Counted from the first letter of the stretch, positions 9,568-19,934 are shown. The stretch: 25,604 nucleotides of DNA from Globomyces pollinis-pini (GCA_025399215.1 MU621329.1:1-25604); one strand, 5' to 3'. Translations and numbers: made by a program. The notes: generated by a model not told the origin, from the letters alone.

Positions 9568-10434
9568 CTACTTCTTCACTTTCTGCCCTGTTTCCTTTAT
9601 TCGAAGATCAATTGAGAATTTCATCACCAGCATTGACATAAAAATCCAACCATAAAGAATTGGTTTAAAGCACAGCTGAAGCCCTGCGATTATCTGAATC
9701 GATTCTGTAAGAGCATAACCAGAAGGTGAATTATTAGGAAGAAGAATTCCGATAAAGTACAACCCAAATCCAATAATATCACAAAAGAAAATGAAATTCA
9801 GATTACGTTTTAATTGCAAGGCGTATGTTTGCAGCTTTTTTTCATCGACAGCTAACTGAGAATCTCTTGGTTTCATTGTGTCTTGCTGTACAACATGAGA
9901 AAGGTAGAGTGCAATATAAGTATCACAAGCAATGTGAAATACGACAAACGTACCTAATCCGATAAATGAAACCTAAAAATGTAAGGTTTAAAATTTTTGA
10001 TGTACATCTCGTAAAACGGGGAAAAATTGGTAAACTGTGTACGGGCTAGTTAACGTGAGGTGAAATACAATAACAAATATTTGAAAGTAAAATAATTTTC
10101 GTCTAGTCCATTTAGTCAATAAAATCGAAAATAATTTCATCATTTCAATGTTCTGCAGTAAGCTAAATAAAAGTGACAGATTTCCCCAACTCTTGACAAC
10201 AAAATTCGACCATTTCATATCCCCAAATCGTACATAAGAATTCACAACTTCAAAGATTTTCCAAATACCTATAAAGACTGATAATCCTATCAAGGATATG
10301 GACACTCTACGATTTGGAATCGCCCCACAAATAAGTCTAACTATAAATGAAAGCAGTATAAGTAAGGTGATAACTGTCAAAGCAATTGATATCCATTCAA
10401 TTGGATACTTCATCGACATCTTAAATTCCAACAT
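9568..10434 (-). CDS. Seven-transmembrane protein, orphan GPCR-like
   Basis: Two exons (10434-10006 and 9972-9568) separated by a 33-nt intron give 277 residues. Hydrophobic spans lie at about 14-36, 44-64, 79-105, 114-137, 144-168, 201-221 and 230-260: seven helices with a short N-terminus, a charged loop between helices 5 and 6, and a basic tail. Helix 7 carries FKPILYGW, a PxxY resembling the NPxxY of rhodopsin-like receptors; no DRY-type motif is obvious after helix 3. No close family is recognised. A receptor-like role is inference from topology only, and a transporter subunit or other seven-span protein remains possible. It lies just downstream of the Reeler-protein gene on the same strand. 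The start is the first ATG of the frame. Confidence 0.72.
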
Positions 10435-10551
10435 AACGCGCTCTGAAGATTAAAATATAAAAACGCGCTCCAATAATTCATCACTTAATAGTTGAGATAG
10501 ACAATTAATAGTATATATGTAACATCTGAAAATTCGAAACTTTCTTTCTCG

Positions 10552-11262
10552 TTATATTATATAAGTCATTATACAGCAGAAAATAACAGTGGTCAGCAAA
10601 TTGCTTTTAATTGCATCACTAGTAGTCGTTGGAGATGGATTAGAAGTGGTGGTGGAAGTAGATATAGTTGAAGTTGAACTTGGGTTACTAGATACCGACG
10701 TTGTAACTACTAATAAGTAAGTTTACTAGAAGTTTATACCTGTGGTATTTGAAGAAACGACAGGTAATAACACATCTGGAACATACTGCCATTTAGCAAG
10801 ACCACCATTCACATTGGGCGGTGAAGCAGCAATCACTGCCTTCACAGTCAAATCTGGTAAGTTTAATTCATCTGCAGTGGCCGTCCATTGAAACGTATTT
10901 GTAAAGGGAACTCTGGATGGATTTGAATGAACAACAGTTGACTCTAAAGCACCATTAACGGCGTTACGTTTGCATAAATCGCTGTTTTGATATTTGAATT
11001 TTTGGTTGTCTATTGTAAATTTCCCAACATGAGTTTTTGCATTAGAGGATGATGTAACATAGAGTAGAATTCCTTGAAAATCGCTTCTGGATGGATTAGC
11101 AACGGTGAAAGTCCAACCATCATCTTTCCTTGTAGGGACGATAGTATAACCTAATTCAGATGCTGGTCCCATCCCACTAATCTGATTATTGATCTCACAT
11201 ACAGGGACTCCGTTTGGTGATGCAAGGATTGGCACGATGCAGAATAAACTGTACAGTTTCAT
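10552..11262 (-). CDS. Reeler-domain GPI-anchored surface protein
   Basis: Two exons (11262-10740 and 10709-10552) joined across a 30-nt intron give 226 residues. The ATG at 11262 opens a signal peptide (MKLYSLFCIVPILASPNG). Residues about 30-160 resemble a Reeler domain: GYTIVP, FQGILLYVTSSSNAKTHVGK, STVVHSNPSR, FTNTFQWTA and LTVKAVIA, with two cysteines placed to form a disulphide. A Ser/Thr/Pro-rich stalk follows, encoded by exon 2 (STSTISTSTTTS), and then a short hydrophobic C-terminus (LLTTVIFCCIMTYII) ending the protein, typical of a GPI attachment signal. I infer an extracellular, heavily O-glycosylated, membrane-tethered protein. Without the intron the tail would be lost, so this short intron decides whether the protein is anchored. 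Confidence 0.78.
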
Positions 11263-11638
11263 GTTGAAACCAAGTGCCAATATTTTGCTCAATTTAACCT
11301 ATTTCAGTTTCGATCCCATGGCACTGGATGCGGATTAATTGGTCGTGTTTCTGGTTACACGACCTGGTAGTTACAACTGCGATAGTGTTTGATATTTCAC
11401 ATGAAAAATGAAATGGAAACGTATACTTGGCCAAAAAGCCGTCAAGGTGAGCTTAAAATTAAAGATTTTCATGTTTATATTTACCATTAACTTAGAGTTT
11501 AAAGTAGTAATTCTTGCAACGAATGGCTAGAGCCACCCATATATGGGATCTGAAAGAGCGGAGTAACAACATCCCACAGACATTTTGGTAATTACGAAAA
11601 ATCAAAATAGTGGTAGATTATTTTATAGTTTTATTGAA
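11263..11638. other. Intergenic, with an 8-bp perfect hairpin
   Basis: This stretch lies between two minus-strand genes. It contains an inverted repeat, ggtcgtgt at 11341-11348 and acacgacc at 11357-11364 with an 8-nt loop. A tiny spliced ORF on + (ATG near 11411, donor gtgagc) can be drawn but lacks any supporting motif. The Reeler-gene promoter should lie at the left side. Confidence 0.35.
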
Positions 11639-12151
11639 TTACTCGACGGTTTGTTTGAAATTATCAGCAAATAGTTTTAAACCTGTTTCAAAATGTTGAA
11701 GTGTCATCCCATCGGGACAATGAATACAAGTTACTCCCAATGGTTTAATATCTTCAATATTCCAACGCTCATTATCAAAAAATAACATATCCTTGTATTC
11801 ATACCCAGTAGTTTCTTTCAACTTTTTGAAATGATTGGTTTTGTTTTTAGGATAGATTTCTTTATGAATGACAATTGAATCTAATGATTGACCATCAATA
11901 TCTATCAATTTCAAACACTGATGGGCCCATTTTGGATACTCTGTTTTTGAAGCTGCAGCAACTGGTATTTGTAAATCAACTAATTCCCTCATGATTGGGT
12001 AGATATCTGGAAACAAAAATACTTCTTCCCCTGCTTTATCTGTTACTCTACCACTCTTGGGACACCTTTTAAATGGTGCTCCTGTTAGTTCATACATTTC
12101 TGGGTACCAAACTGTAAAGTCAAGATCAAATATAACTAGTTTAGGATGCAT
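11639..12151 (-). CDS. Magnesium-dependent phosphatase 1 (MDP-1, HAD superfamily)
   Basis: A single exon encodes 170 residues, the usual MDP-1 length. Motif I is FDLDFTVW with nucleophile D9 and acid D11; motif II is AASKT (S68); motif III is K104 in KNKTNHFKK; motif IV is FFDNE (D126, N127, E128), which with motif I binds Mg2+. MDP-1 enzymes are small cytosolic HAD phosphatases acting on protein phosphotyrosine in vitro and on sugar phosphates or fructosamine 6-phosphate. All catalytic residues are present, so it should be active. It is one of two intronless genes in the window. A 114-bp gap separates it from a possible divergent gene on the + strand. Confidence 0.93.
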   Translation of the reverse strand: MHPKLVIFDLDFTVWYPEMYELTGAPFKRCPKSGRVTDKAGEEVFLFPDIYPIMRELVDLQIPVAAASKTEYPKWAHQCLKLIDIDGQSLDSIVIHKEIYPKNKTNHFKKLKETTGYEYKDMLFFDNERWNIEDIKPLGVTCIHCPDGMTLQHFETGLKLFADNFKQTVE

Positions 12152-12265
12152 TCAAAAATCGCGTTAAAGTAAACAAATTCAATTGACATGTTGCTATCTT
12201 GATCAAGATTTATATTTTAAAGGGAAATTGAGTTATCATGAGTGATAAAAAAAAGTCAAGTAACA

Positions 12266-12601
12266 ATGGATGACATCAATTTAGTATGTTGTATGTTGGA
12301 ATTACTATTTACAATACCAATATCAATCACAAAATACTAATGCCAGTATAAATATAAAAACTGTAAAGAATTGAGCTGTAAAGGCAAGTATTTCAATGTT
12401 TCACTGTCATTCACAGGCGAAAAACAACTTTGTAGTTCAATTCAACGACGTCATTCGTTCATCAAAAATAATATAAAAGAAATGAGAGAAACAAGATATG
12501 ATTTTAAGATTTTAAATGGATGTAATATGGTAATCATTCACTCTTTAGATTATCACGAGAATATTATCACCAGTGGAAGCTATTCTATTAGCGGTATCTA
12601 G
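12266..12601 (+). CDS. Hypothetical small protein, doubtful
   Basis: A two-exon model (12266-12283 and 12347-12601, 63-nt intron with actaat before the acceptor) gives 90 residues with KYKNCKELSCKGKYF and RETRYDFKILNGCN. No domain is recognised. A further 45-nt intron inside exon 2 is possible without breaking the frame. The intron is longer than its neighbours', and the gene ends only 22 bp before the next start. It may be real, a leader of the following gene, or chance. Confidence 0.3.
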
Positions 12602-12623
12602 AAATATCCGAATCGGCTCGAGA

Positions 12624-15473
12624 ATGGGGGCCGCTGCTCCACCATTCACCAGTTCGGGCACGTACATTGATTTGACTCAAGGAATCACTTACTATCTTGT
12701 AAGTTATTGAAAGTCATTAACTTTTTGAAAAGATTCCAATGATTATATTGGGAGTTTTGTTACTATCATTTGTATTTACGTTATTTGGATGTATTATGCA
12801 GTACCTGTACATCTGTTGCTGTTTTGGTCGTTTAAAGAGAAAGAGAAAGTTAACAGCCAACGTTGGTTCAAAAACATTCGCCTTATTTTGGGTGTTGGTA
12901 TTTATTGGCGGTTTCCTGTAAGCCATTAACTATATAATATTTAGCTTTGGGGCAGTGGGAAACTTTACGGGTGGTCGAAGACTGATAAATACAATTCCAA
13001 GTTTTGAAGAATCAACTTATTCAATGTTATCTTCAACTCAAAATACAATCCATCAGATCAATCCTTCTATTTCCTCCACTTTTGATAATGTACAAAAACA
13101 TATCACTAAAGGTATTGATACTGTGGTTCAATCTGTGGATTTTAATGATTTGGATTCAACTGGTTCAGTTCCAAATTTGAATTCTTTGGCTGACGCTATG
13201 GATACAACAGCTGACGATATAAGCAATGTTATTGTTTCTATTTCTCAGATTCAAGAACAACGTGATATGATTGCATTTTTAGTCAATGATTTGGCAAATG
13301 GTATGAATCCACCTCTTATATATAGGAATTAATTCAATCATGGATTCTATTTCATCTTGGGGTGATAGCGGGAATCCATTGATAGATAATGAAAGTTCAA
13401 CTTTATACACTCTATCACTTTCGATTAATTTGGGATTAGCAGCACAAAAGGCTGCCGAGTCTTTAGATTCAGTCAATAATGCTGCAACAGGAAATTCTGC
13501 TGCAAGTTCGTTACAAGACGTTCCTGATCTTCACGAATATGCAACCAAAATCCGAGATGCAATAGATACTATCCAACAAAAGAGTATCACCGTTAGAATA
13601 TCTGGAGCAGGTAATTATATCTATCTGACCATAACTATAGATATTAAGAAAACCATTGTGGATGCATTGCAAAAGACAAAGATAGATGTATCAAAGACAA
13701 TTGTGACGGTTGAGGCTGAGTTGGACAAATCTATTGTATCTGCACAAACATCCTCTCAATCAGCTTTCAGATACAACAGTGCAATACAAACTTATATGTA
13801 TATCATTCCAACTAAAATTCTTAGGGGATACGTTGTTTATGGAATCAGTGGTTGGATGGTTCTAATGGTACTTGTAATATTGTTTTCCATGATGATACGT
13901 CAACCGGGTGCTGCTAAAGGGTACTCAAGTATTTGGTTCATAGTAGGTTCAATCTATGTTGTGTTCCACTCTACCTAATATTCCAAATTCTGGCAATTCT
14001 GTTTACAGTTTTGGCTTTCTCTATGGGCGATGGTAACTTTACAATGAAGTTGATATGTTTAGTTTGTGTGTCTGTGTTTGAAACCTCTCCACCAGCTATT
14101 GCCAAGGCACTGGATAAACAAACTGGAGACACTATAATCAAGGCAATGAATGCAAAAGGTAAAATATTAAATGCTAATTTCAGGAAAATGCTTAAATGAT
14201 GGTTCCTTATTGGATGTTGTGAGTGATTTGGGATATATTTCCTCCAGTATGTTGAACTTTACAGCAGCAGCAGATACACAATTAAAGAAAGTTGATTTGT
14301 TGCAGATAACAAAGAATTTAAACACTGATTCCATCACTAGCCAGGAATCCCCAGAGAGCCAGTTGGTCGCCCTTACTTCAATTGACTTGACTGTTTTTGA
14401 TCCATCGAGTCTGGAAGAAGTACGAGTGGATACTCTTCCAAGTCTTGTTCAAGAACTTGAAGGCTTGATTCAAAGACTAAATGATGTCAAACAACAAGCT
14501 TCTGACAATCCAAATATAGCCTTTAACATTATTTCTGGAAGTTATCAACCAACCGTTCTGTCAAGTTTCCTATCCACTGTTGACGCAACAATTGATCAAA
14601 TCAATGTGATCATTGAACCATCGAGCGGCAATGTACGCATTATTGATGATGAAATTGCTGTTTTGATAGAAAGGATCATGAATGGACGTGATAGTGTTGA
14701 AACTCTTCAGGTATTACACTTTAGGCAACTCAATTTTAGATTAATGGTGAAATGATTCAACCTATTTATGATGATTCCATCGTTAGTTTGACGAAGTTTG
14801 TGAATCACGCAAAGTCAAATGTATAATTTTGTGAAGGTTAAATGCCTAGGTGACTAACGGATTCAAAAAAGCAACAATAGATATTTTAGAAGGTATGAAT
14901 GTCGAGAAAACCAAATTGTTTGCTGCTGTTCAATGTAAAGAAATTGCTCAAAGTTTCAATAGTGTTCAAAACCTGCTTTGTGTTAAACTAGAGTATAATA
15001 TTTATGTGATTGAACGGTAGGGATTCATTGGATATCCTTTGGTTTGGATATGCAGTGTTTGGTATTGTTGCATTCGTTTCAATGCCTGGTATTATCTACG
15101 CTACAAATCGTTTCTTGGCCAAGAAATACGCCCAAAAAGCAGAGTTGGAGAATTCAAAAGGAAAAGGAAAAGATTATCCTGGAAATACAGGAACTAATCA
15201 AGTAATTAATAACAAAATCATTAACAACTATAGGTCATTGGAACTGAACAATACTCTAGTCCATTGACCACATCACCACTTGCCCCTGTACAACAACCTC
15301 CACAGATAATGTTTGTTCCTGTTGTCATGACCAACCAAAATATGCAGCTGGCTCCAGTTGCACTTGGAGGGGTGTCACCACTTGGAGCTGAACCTCCAAA
15401 TATGAATGATTTTATGCGTGAACTACAGAATCGTCAAGCAGGATTACATGCAAGATCACCTTCGCAGCAGTAG
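12624..15473 (+). CDS. Prominin-like five-span membrane protein
   Basis: Thirteen exons, all in frame, give 835 residues. Exon ends: 12698, 12917, 13300, 13610, 13797, 13920, 14032, 14158, 14710, 14820, 14992, 15201, 15473; the 12 introns are 25-34 nt. Spans lie at about 27-52, 72-91, 354-377, 386-412 and 698-722. Two large loops of about 260 and 285 residues follow spans 2 and 4, and a Cys cluster (YLYICCCFGRLKRKRK) sits just after span 1. Length, five spans, two big loops and the cysteines in the first short loop match prominins (CD133 family), which sit in curved plasma-membrane protrusions; fungal Prm1 fusion proteins share part of this plan. The loops are helical and rich in Ser/Asp/Gln. 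The cytosolic tail is Pro/Gln-rich. No N-terminal signal peptide is seen. The acceptor of intron 6 is a tandem TAGTAG. Confidence 0.72.
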
Positions 15474-15673
15474 AAATGCTTTTTTTTATTGATATAAATT
15501 GTTTTACTTTATCGCGTAGTTTTGCTTGTTGTCGAATGTAAATACAACTACCATACGGATGGTATTAAAACTCGAATATTTTGACTTGTTTAAGTTGAAG
15601 ACTCTTATGATTCATCTGACAGAGATGTTGATCTCTCATAATTTTTTTTGAAACTTTACTCGCTTGAATTAAA
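15474..15673. other. Intergenic, 3' region of prominin-like gene and promoter of next gene
   Basis: A T-rich run follows the stop. No gene is seen. Confidence 0.35.
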
Positions 15674-16394
15674 ATGGTAACATTCTTTGACCATCCCAGT
15701 GAAGACCATTTACAATGGATATCACAACAAAAAATGTTTTTTATTGCATCTGCATCATGTAAATCAAACACTAGAGTCAATGTATCTCCAAAAGGATATG
15801 AATCTATTAAAGTATCACAATCAAATGTTTATTTTTTGGATTTAACTGGATCTGGTGCTGAAACTATCACTCATGTAAATGAAAATCAGAGATTGACTTT
15901 CATGTTTTGTGCTTTCGAAGGTTCTCCAAGGTATTTGATTACCATACAACTCAATTGTTAGAATTTATAGAATTTGGACAAAAGCAAAGGTGATTTACAA
16001 CAACTCTCCAGATTTCAATCAATGTAAATCAATTCAAGTCTAATCAATAGTGTTAAATCAATATTTCCCAGATTTTTCAGACTCTTTATATGTTAGATCA
16101 ATCATTGTTGGTGATATCATCCAATCAGCTCATTCTTGTGGTTTTGGTGTTCCTTTTTACGAATATGTTGGACCTAGAGATACTTTAAACAAATATTGGA
16201 GTGCCAAAGATCAAATGTATATTACAGATTATTGGAAAGCGAAAAACACCAAGAGTGTTGATGGACTTTACGTTCATGGTTATCCTAATTTTATTTCCCG
16301 ATTGTTATCTATGAAATATGAAAGTAGTTTGGTGATTGGAGGAATTGCGATTGGAGTTTTATTGGGAATGAAGCTGAGTAATACATCACAATAA
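15674..16394 (+). CDS. PNPOx-fold flavoprotein with C-terminal membrane anchor
   Basis: Three exons (15674-15930, 15962-16023, 16051-16394) with 31- and 27-nt introns give 220 residues. The N-terminal two thirds match the pyridoxamine 5'-phosphate oxidase-like split-barrel family that binds FMN: NVSPKGYESIKV, YFLDLTGSGAETITHV, RLTFMFCAFEGSPRIYRIW and SCGFGVPFYEY followed by GPRDTLNKYW. Members of this branch are redox proteins of mostly unknown substrate; true pyridoxamine phosphate oxidase activity cannot be claimed. The last 25 residues contain a hydrophobic segment (SLVIGGIAIGVLLGMKL), so the protein is probably tail-anchored with the flavin domain in the cytosol. Confidence 0.85.
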
Positions 16395-16556
16395 AAACCA
16401 ATCCAAATGAGGAAATGTACCAATGCTTTTGTATAGTTTTTTAGTGTAAATAGTATTGTGATTGAATTTTTATGAATTCAGTAGTGACCAGTATTGCAAC
16501 CAAAATCCGGAACCAGGAACCATTACTATAAAACAATTAAATCCAGAATGAGGTTC

Positions 16557-16562
16557 AATAAA
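16557..16562 (+). terminator. Candidate poly(A) signal AATAAA
   Basis: An exact AATAAA lies about 160 nt after the PNPOx-like gene and 70 nt before the ZFPL1 start. It is supported only by sequence and position. Confidence 0.25.
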
Positions 16563-16632
16563 GTTTCCAATAACCGAATGATTTCTTTATATTTTTCAAG
16601 TATAATTTTTTACTCTTGGGTCCATCAAGAAT

Positions 16633-17835
16633 ATGGGGTTATGTAAATGTAGGAACGTCACCAATCTATTCTGCTTTGAACATCGTAAGAATGTTTGTGA
16701 ATCGTATTATTTGCTTCCTTAATATCTTAGTTGTATCGTGGAATCTCATTCCCATTGCATAGGTATTTTTATACTTACTGCTTTTTACTTTAGGTATAGA
16801 AATCTATAGCTGATTTATTTAGGTATTTAAATTGAAATGGTTTAATGTTCAGTTCGTTCATATTTGCAATGGTTGCAAGATAGTGATTTTAATTCAGTTT
16901 GTGAACTTTGTCATAAAAGTTTAGATGGAAATGGAAACGTTGTTAGATTGACTTGCTTAGGTACTCTTCTTGATGACTCTGGAATATTTCTGTTTGACAA
17001 CCCAAATTACTGTTTTTCACAACTCGTTCTATAATCCAACTCATATATGCTTGTTGATTCATTTTGATTTTGTTTACTCCAATCAACTATTCACATTTTA
17101 AAATATATAGATTCAAATTATTAACTGTTAGATTTATTTCATATCGATTGTATCAATGATTATTGTACAAAACTACCCAAAAATACTGCTATTTCAGGAT
17201 ATACCTGTCCAGGATGCTCAGTAACTTTATTAAAATCAGTTTATAAATTAGAGTCGAATCTTACCACCTTCTCATCAAGCTGGGCCATTAGCCGTTTTGG
17301 TTCGATCAGTTTTTCAAAATACAGCATGGGCCAAACATCTCTTTGGTACCAATACCAATATCCCTACTCTCAATATTCCTGGTAATTGTTGATTGACTCT
17401 AAATATAGCACCGAAAACCCCAATTTTGAATAATATCAATTCAATTGCAAAACCTATTCCAGAAAGTTCTTCTGGAATCGTTCCATCAGCTCAATTTCCA
17501 GAATCATCAAATAAATCTCAAACTCGTTTGGCAATTGATCCAGATGATCGTGATTATAAGAGTAAAACCCCAATTGTCAATCGAATGCAACAACAAGAAA
17601 GGTATATTTGAATCATTTAATTTTATACTAGTGCTATATTTCAGTGTCTAGAAAGCATTCTGTAACAATTTTATAAACTTATTATAGTCCATCTCGACGA
17701 TTAAGCCCAAAAAAGATTTTGACGTATTTATCTCTGATGGGATTATTTTATCTTGGCTATCGAATGCTATATTCTGATTCATTATCGGAAACTTTAAACG
17801 AAGCTAATGGTGATCAAAAGGTTATAGTGAATTAA
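16633..17835 (+). CDS. ZFPL1: ZFPL1 homologue, Golgi zinc-finger membrane protein
   Basis: Seven exons (16633-16703, 16731-16762, 16853-16960, 17132-17220, 17252-17381, 17409-17601, 17688-17835) give 256 residues. The N-terminus is [20 protein letters not shown], then [20 protein letters not shown] and LQDSDFN: a B-box-like zinc site (C4, C6, C14, H17, C22, C25, H30, C33). A RING-like site follows (C51, C54, C69, H74, C77, C96, C99) with [20 protein letters not shown] after it, as in animal ZFPL1. A single membrane span lies near residues 217-237. Known ZFPL1 is a cis-Golgi protein that binds GM130 and keeps Golgi structure. Intron sizes are 27, 90, 171, 31, 27 and 86 nt; the 90- and 86-nt introns have internal splice-site structure (see findings). 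A 30-nt cassette exon would give 266 residues. Confidence 0.92.
16763..16852 (+). other. Compound intron: three abutting introns (31+29+30 nt)
   Basis: The intron of ZFPL1 between exons 2 and 3 divides without remainder into 16763-16793, 16794-16822 and 16823-16852. Each part begins GTAT and ends AG (TTAG, TTAG, TCAG), giving two internal TTAG/GTAT junctions. Each part has the size normal for this locus. Removing all 90 nt gives the conserved CIVRSYLQW reading. Confidence 0.75.
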
Positions 17836-17849
17836 TACTATTTTATTCA

Positions 17850-17855
17850 AATAAA
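17850..17855 (+). terminator. Candidate poly(A) signal AATAAA of ZFPL1
   Basis: An exact AATAAA lies 15 nt after the ZFPL1 stop, in the 90-bp gap to the convergent glycosyltransferase gene. The short gap means the two 3' ends probably overlap. Confidence 0.4.
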
Positions 17856-17925
17856 GAAAGTACTCAAGACTTTTTTCTCTATTTCAATTACTAAAAAAAA
17901 ATTATATTAATTTTAAGTATATAAG

Positions 17926-19934
17926 TTAATGAAAGAACGTTGTAGATGCTCTTTTTAATCGCATAAATAAACTTTCGCGTTTACTTTGTCGTAAACTTTC
18001 TCTAGGATCAATTTCAATCTATCCAATCAGTTAAAATCAGAAAATTACCTTTTCAACTAATTTCAAGAAATGTGAATCACTTTTGATTTGAATATGTTGT
18101 TTGGCAAAGTATTTACCATATTCGTACATGGACCAAGATACTGACACGATGTTGATAAAATTCAGGGTGAATTTGTATCCAAGGTAATATGGAAATATTT
18201 TCCAAGATACCATTTGATTCTTTCTACGTAAATGGTATGCATTAAAGAAAATGAGACCGAGCAAATAACCACCCATGATGGCAAAGGTAGTAACAATAGT
18301 TCTGATGGGGGCAGCAATCAATAACATTGGTAACATGATTGGTGCAAAAACCCACATTAATCCTGTATAAATCTCTTGCAATACATAAAATTTAGTCACC
18401 AATTCAAAGATTCCCAATTTCCAACAACAAACAAAGTAATGAAGATTTTCATAGATACGTTTGACATGGAAGAAATTCCAACGATAGAATCGTTGTCGAA
18501 ACACTGTAGTTTCTCCATATCCACCACGACCACCACTTGAAAAGATAAAATTATGAGGAGTTTCAGTTTTTAAAAACACTTGACTACAGAATTTGATTCG
18601 ATGTCCACAAGTACGTGCAACATGACCGAAAAACCAATCTAGATGATTAATTTTTAATAGCATTACCTTCAGAGATATTGTAACATGGATGTACTTTAAA
18701 TAATTCCATGATGGTCTCGCGTTTCCAGAGAATAACAGCACCATGAGGAAATGTAACTGATCCGTATTTACTCTGGAAAGTTTTGGTGAAGCCAGAGAGT
18801 TTATATTCTAGATCTTGGGATTGTTGAACATAGTTTCCTAGACTACCATCAGAACCTGTAGACCCAATTGCATATCCAACACTAAAGTTTAGAGAAAATA
18901 GGTTTACCAGCCAACTTTGTCAACCAATAGATCGGTTTTGAGAGGTAAATTTGCAGGTAAAATCACATCATCATCAATCAACATCACATATTTGAAGTTT
19001 TCGGTCAGTTGAATTCCCACATATTCAGCATGAATCTAATTCGGTAAATATTTCTGTTTATGACTTACTTTGGATCCTACTGGGATCCAAATATGGTTAA
19101 CTCCATATTTTTTGCATACATCAGGGGTACCATCAAATGGAACCGGATTATTTCCATTATCTAACACAAAGATATTCTTTGCAGGGAAGATCTTGAGGGC
19201 AGCTTTCAAAGTGTACCCCAAAGCTGCTTCGGCCTATATGATTAAATCAAGATCCGATTACTTTATAACAAGGGATTAATAATGCAGTGACGTGGATATC
19301 TTCATTAACAACATTTTCAGGAGGATCATCTTCGAATCGGGTAAATAAAAGTGGTAAATAGGCATAAGTTAAAGCAATGGCTGCAAAAATAATGAAACCA
19401 TTATCATCTGAAGTATAGTATTTCACATTCAACCTAATCATCAAAATTCATACTTTTTTTAAAAATTACCAAACTGAATACACTACACCGTTCCAAAGTG
19501 GAAATCCAACCATGACAAAATAAATAAATGCTAGAATGAGAGTGTAATAAGTAAAAGTGAATAATCTAGCACGGGTAAAGAAAGGAGAACGATGAACGAT
19601 ATTGGATTCAATATCAGCCGGTCCTTCAGCTTCAACATCATCTTGATTAATTTCATCTCGTTCAAAAGCAGAACAAACAATACTAGGTTCTTCTTGTTTT
19701 GGAAATTTCTGAAATGAATAGTAATCTCCATCGATTGAGATATCTATTGACCCAGTACGATTCAACTGGGGACTATGTTTCTTTGGGGGTAACCTATGAT
19801 TAATGATTTGGTGTGACATACACGAAGATACGATCTTCTTCAGTGGAACTTCTAGTATGATGACTTGAATTCTGATACGTGAATGGAATTTCTTCCATTG
19901 GTTCTAAATCATTGAAATCTCGATGGCTGATCAT
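17926..19934 (-). CDS. Family 2 glycosyltransferase, processive polysaccharide synthase type
   Basis: Eight exons (19934-19822, 19793-19470, 19433-19262, 19233-19069, 19035-18908, 18881-18667, 18638-18049, 18018-17926) with introns of 26-36 nt give 599 residues. An acidic cytosolic N-terminus of about 110 residues precedes two membrane spans (about 117-145 and 157-177). The GT2 domain follows: ALLIPCYK, NIFVLDNGN, LIDDDV (279-281, sugar-nucleotide and metal binding), FPHGAVILWKR, EDWFFG (E372-D373, catalytic base region) and RFYRW (422-426, the (Q/R)xxRW site of processive enzymes). Further membrane spans lie at about 465-550. The layout is that of hyaluronan/chitin/cellulose-type synthases, which polymerise a sugar from a nucleotide donor and export it; the product cannot be read from sequence. 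It has no chitin-synthase QRRRW. Confidence 0.87.

Noticed and set aside
11395..11560. Tiny spliced ORF with gtgagc donor
   Set aside because: Gives about two dozen residues only; the donor is unlike the uniform GTA donors of the locus.
18037..18744. Separate 235-residue membrane protein
   Set aside because: It is the retained-intron reading of exon 7 of the GT2 gene; splicing at 18639-18666 restores the EDWFFG motif in frame with the catalytic domain.
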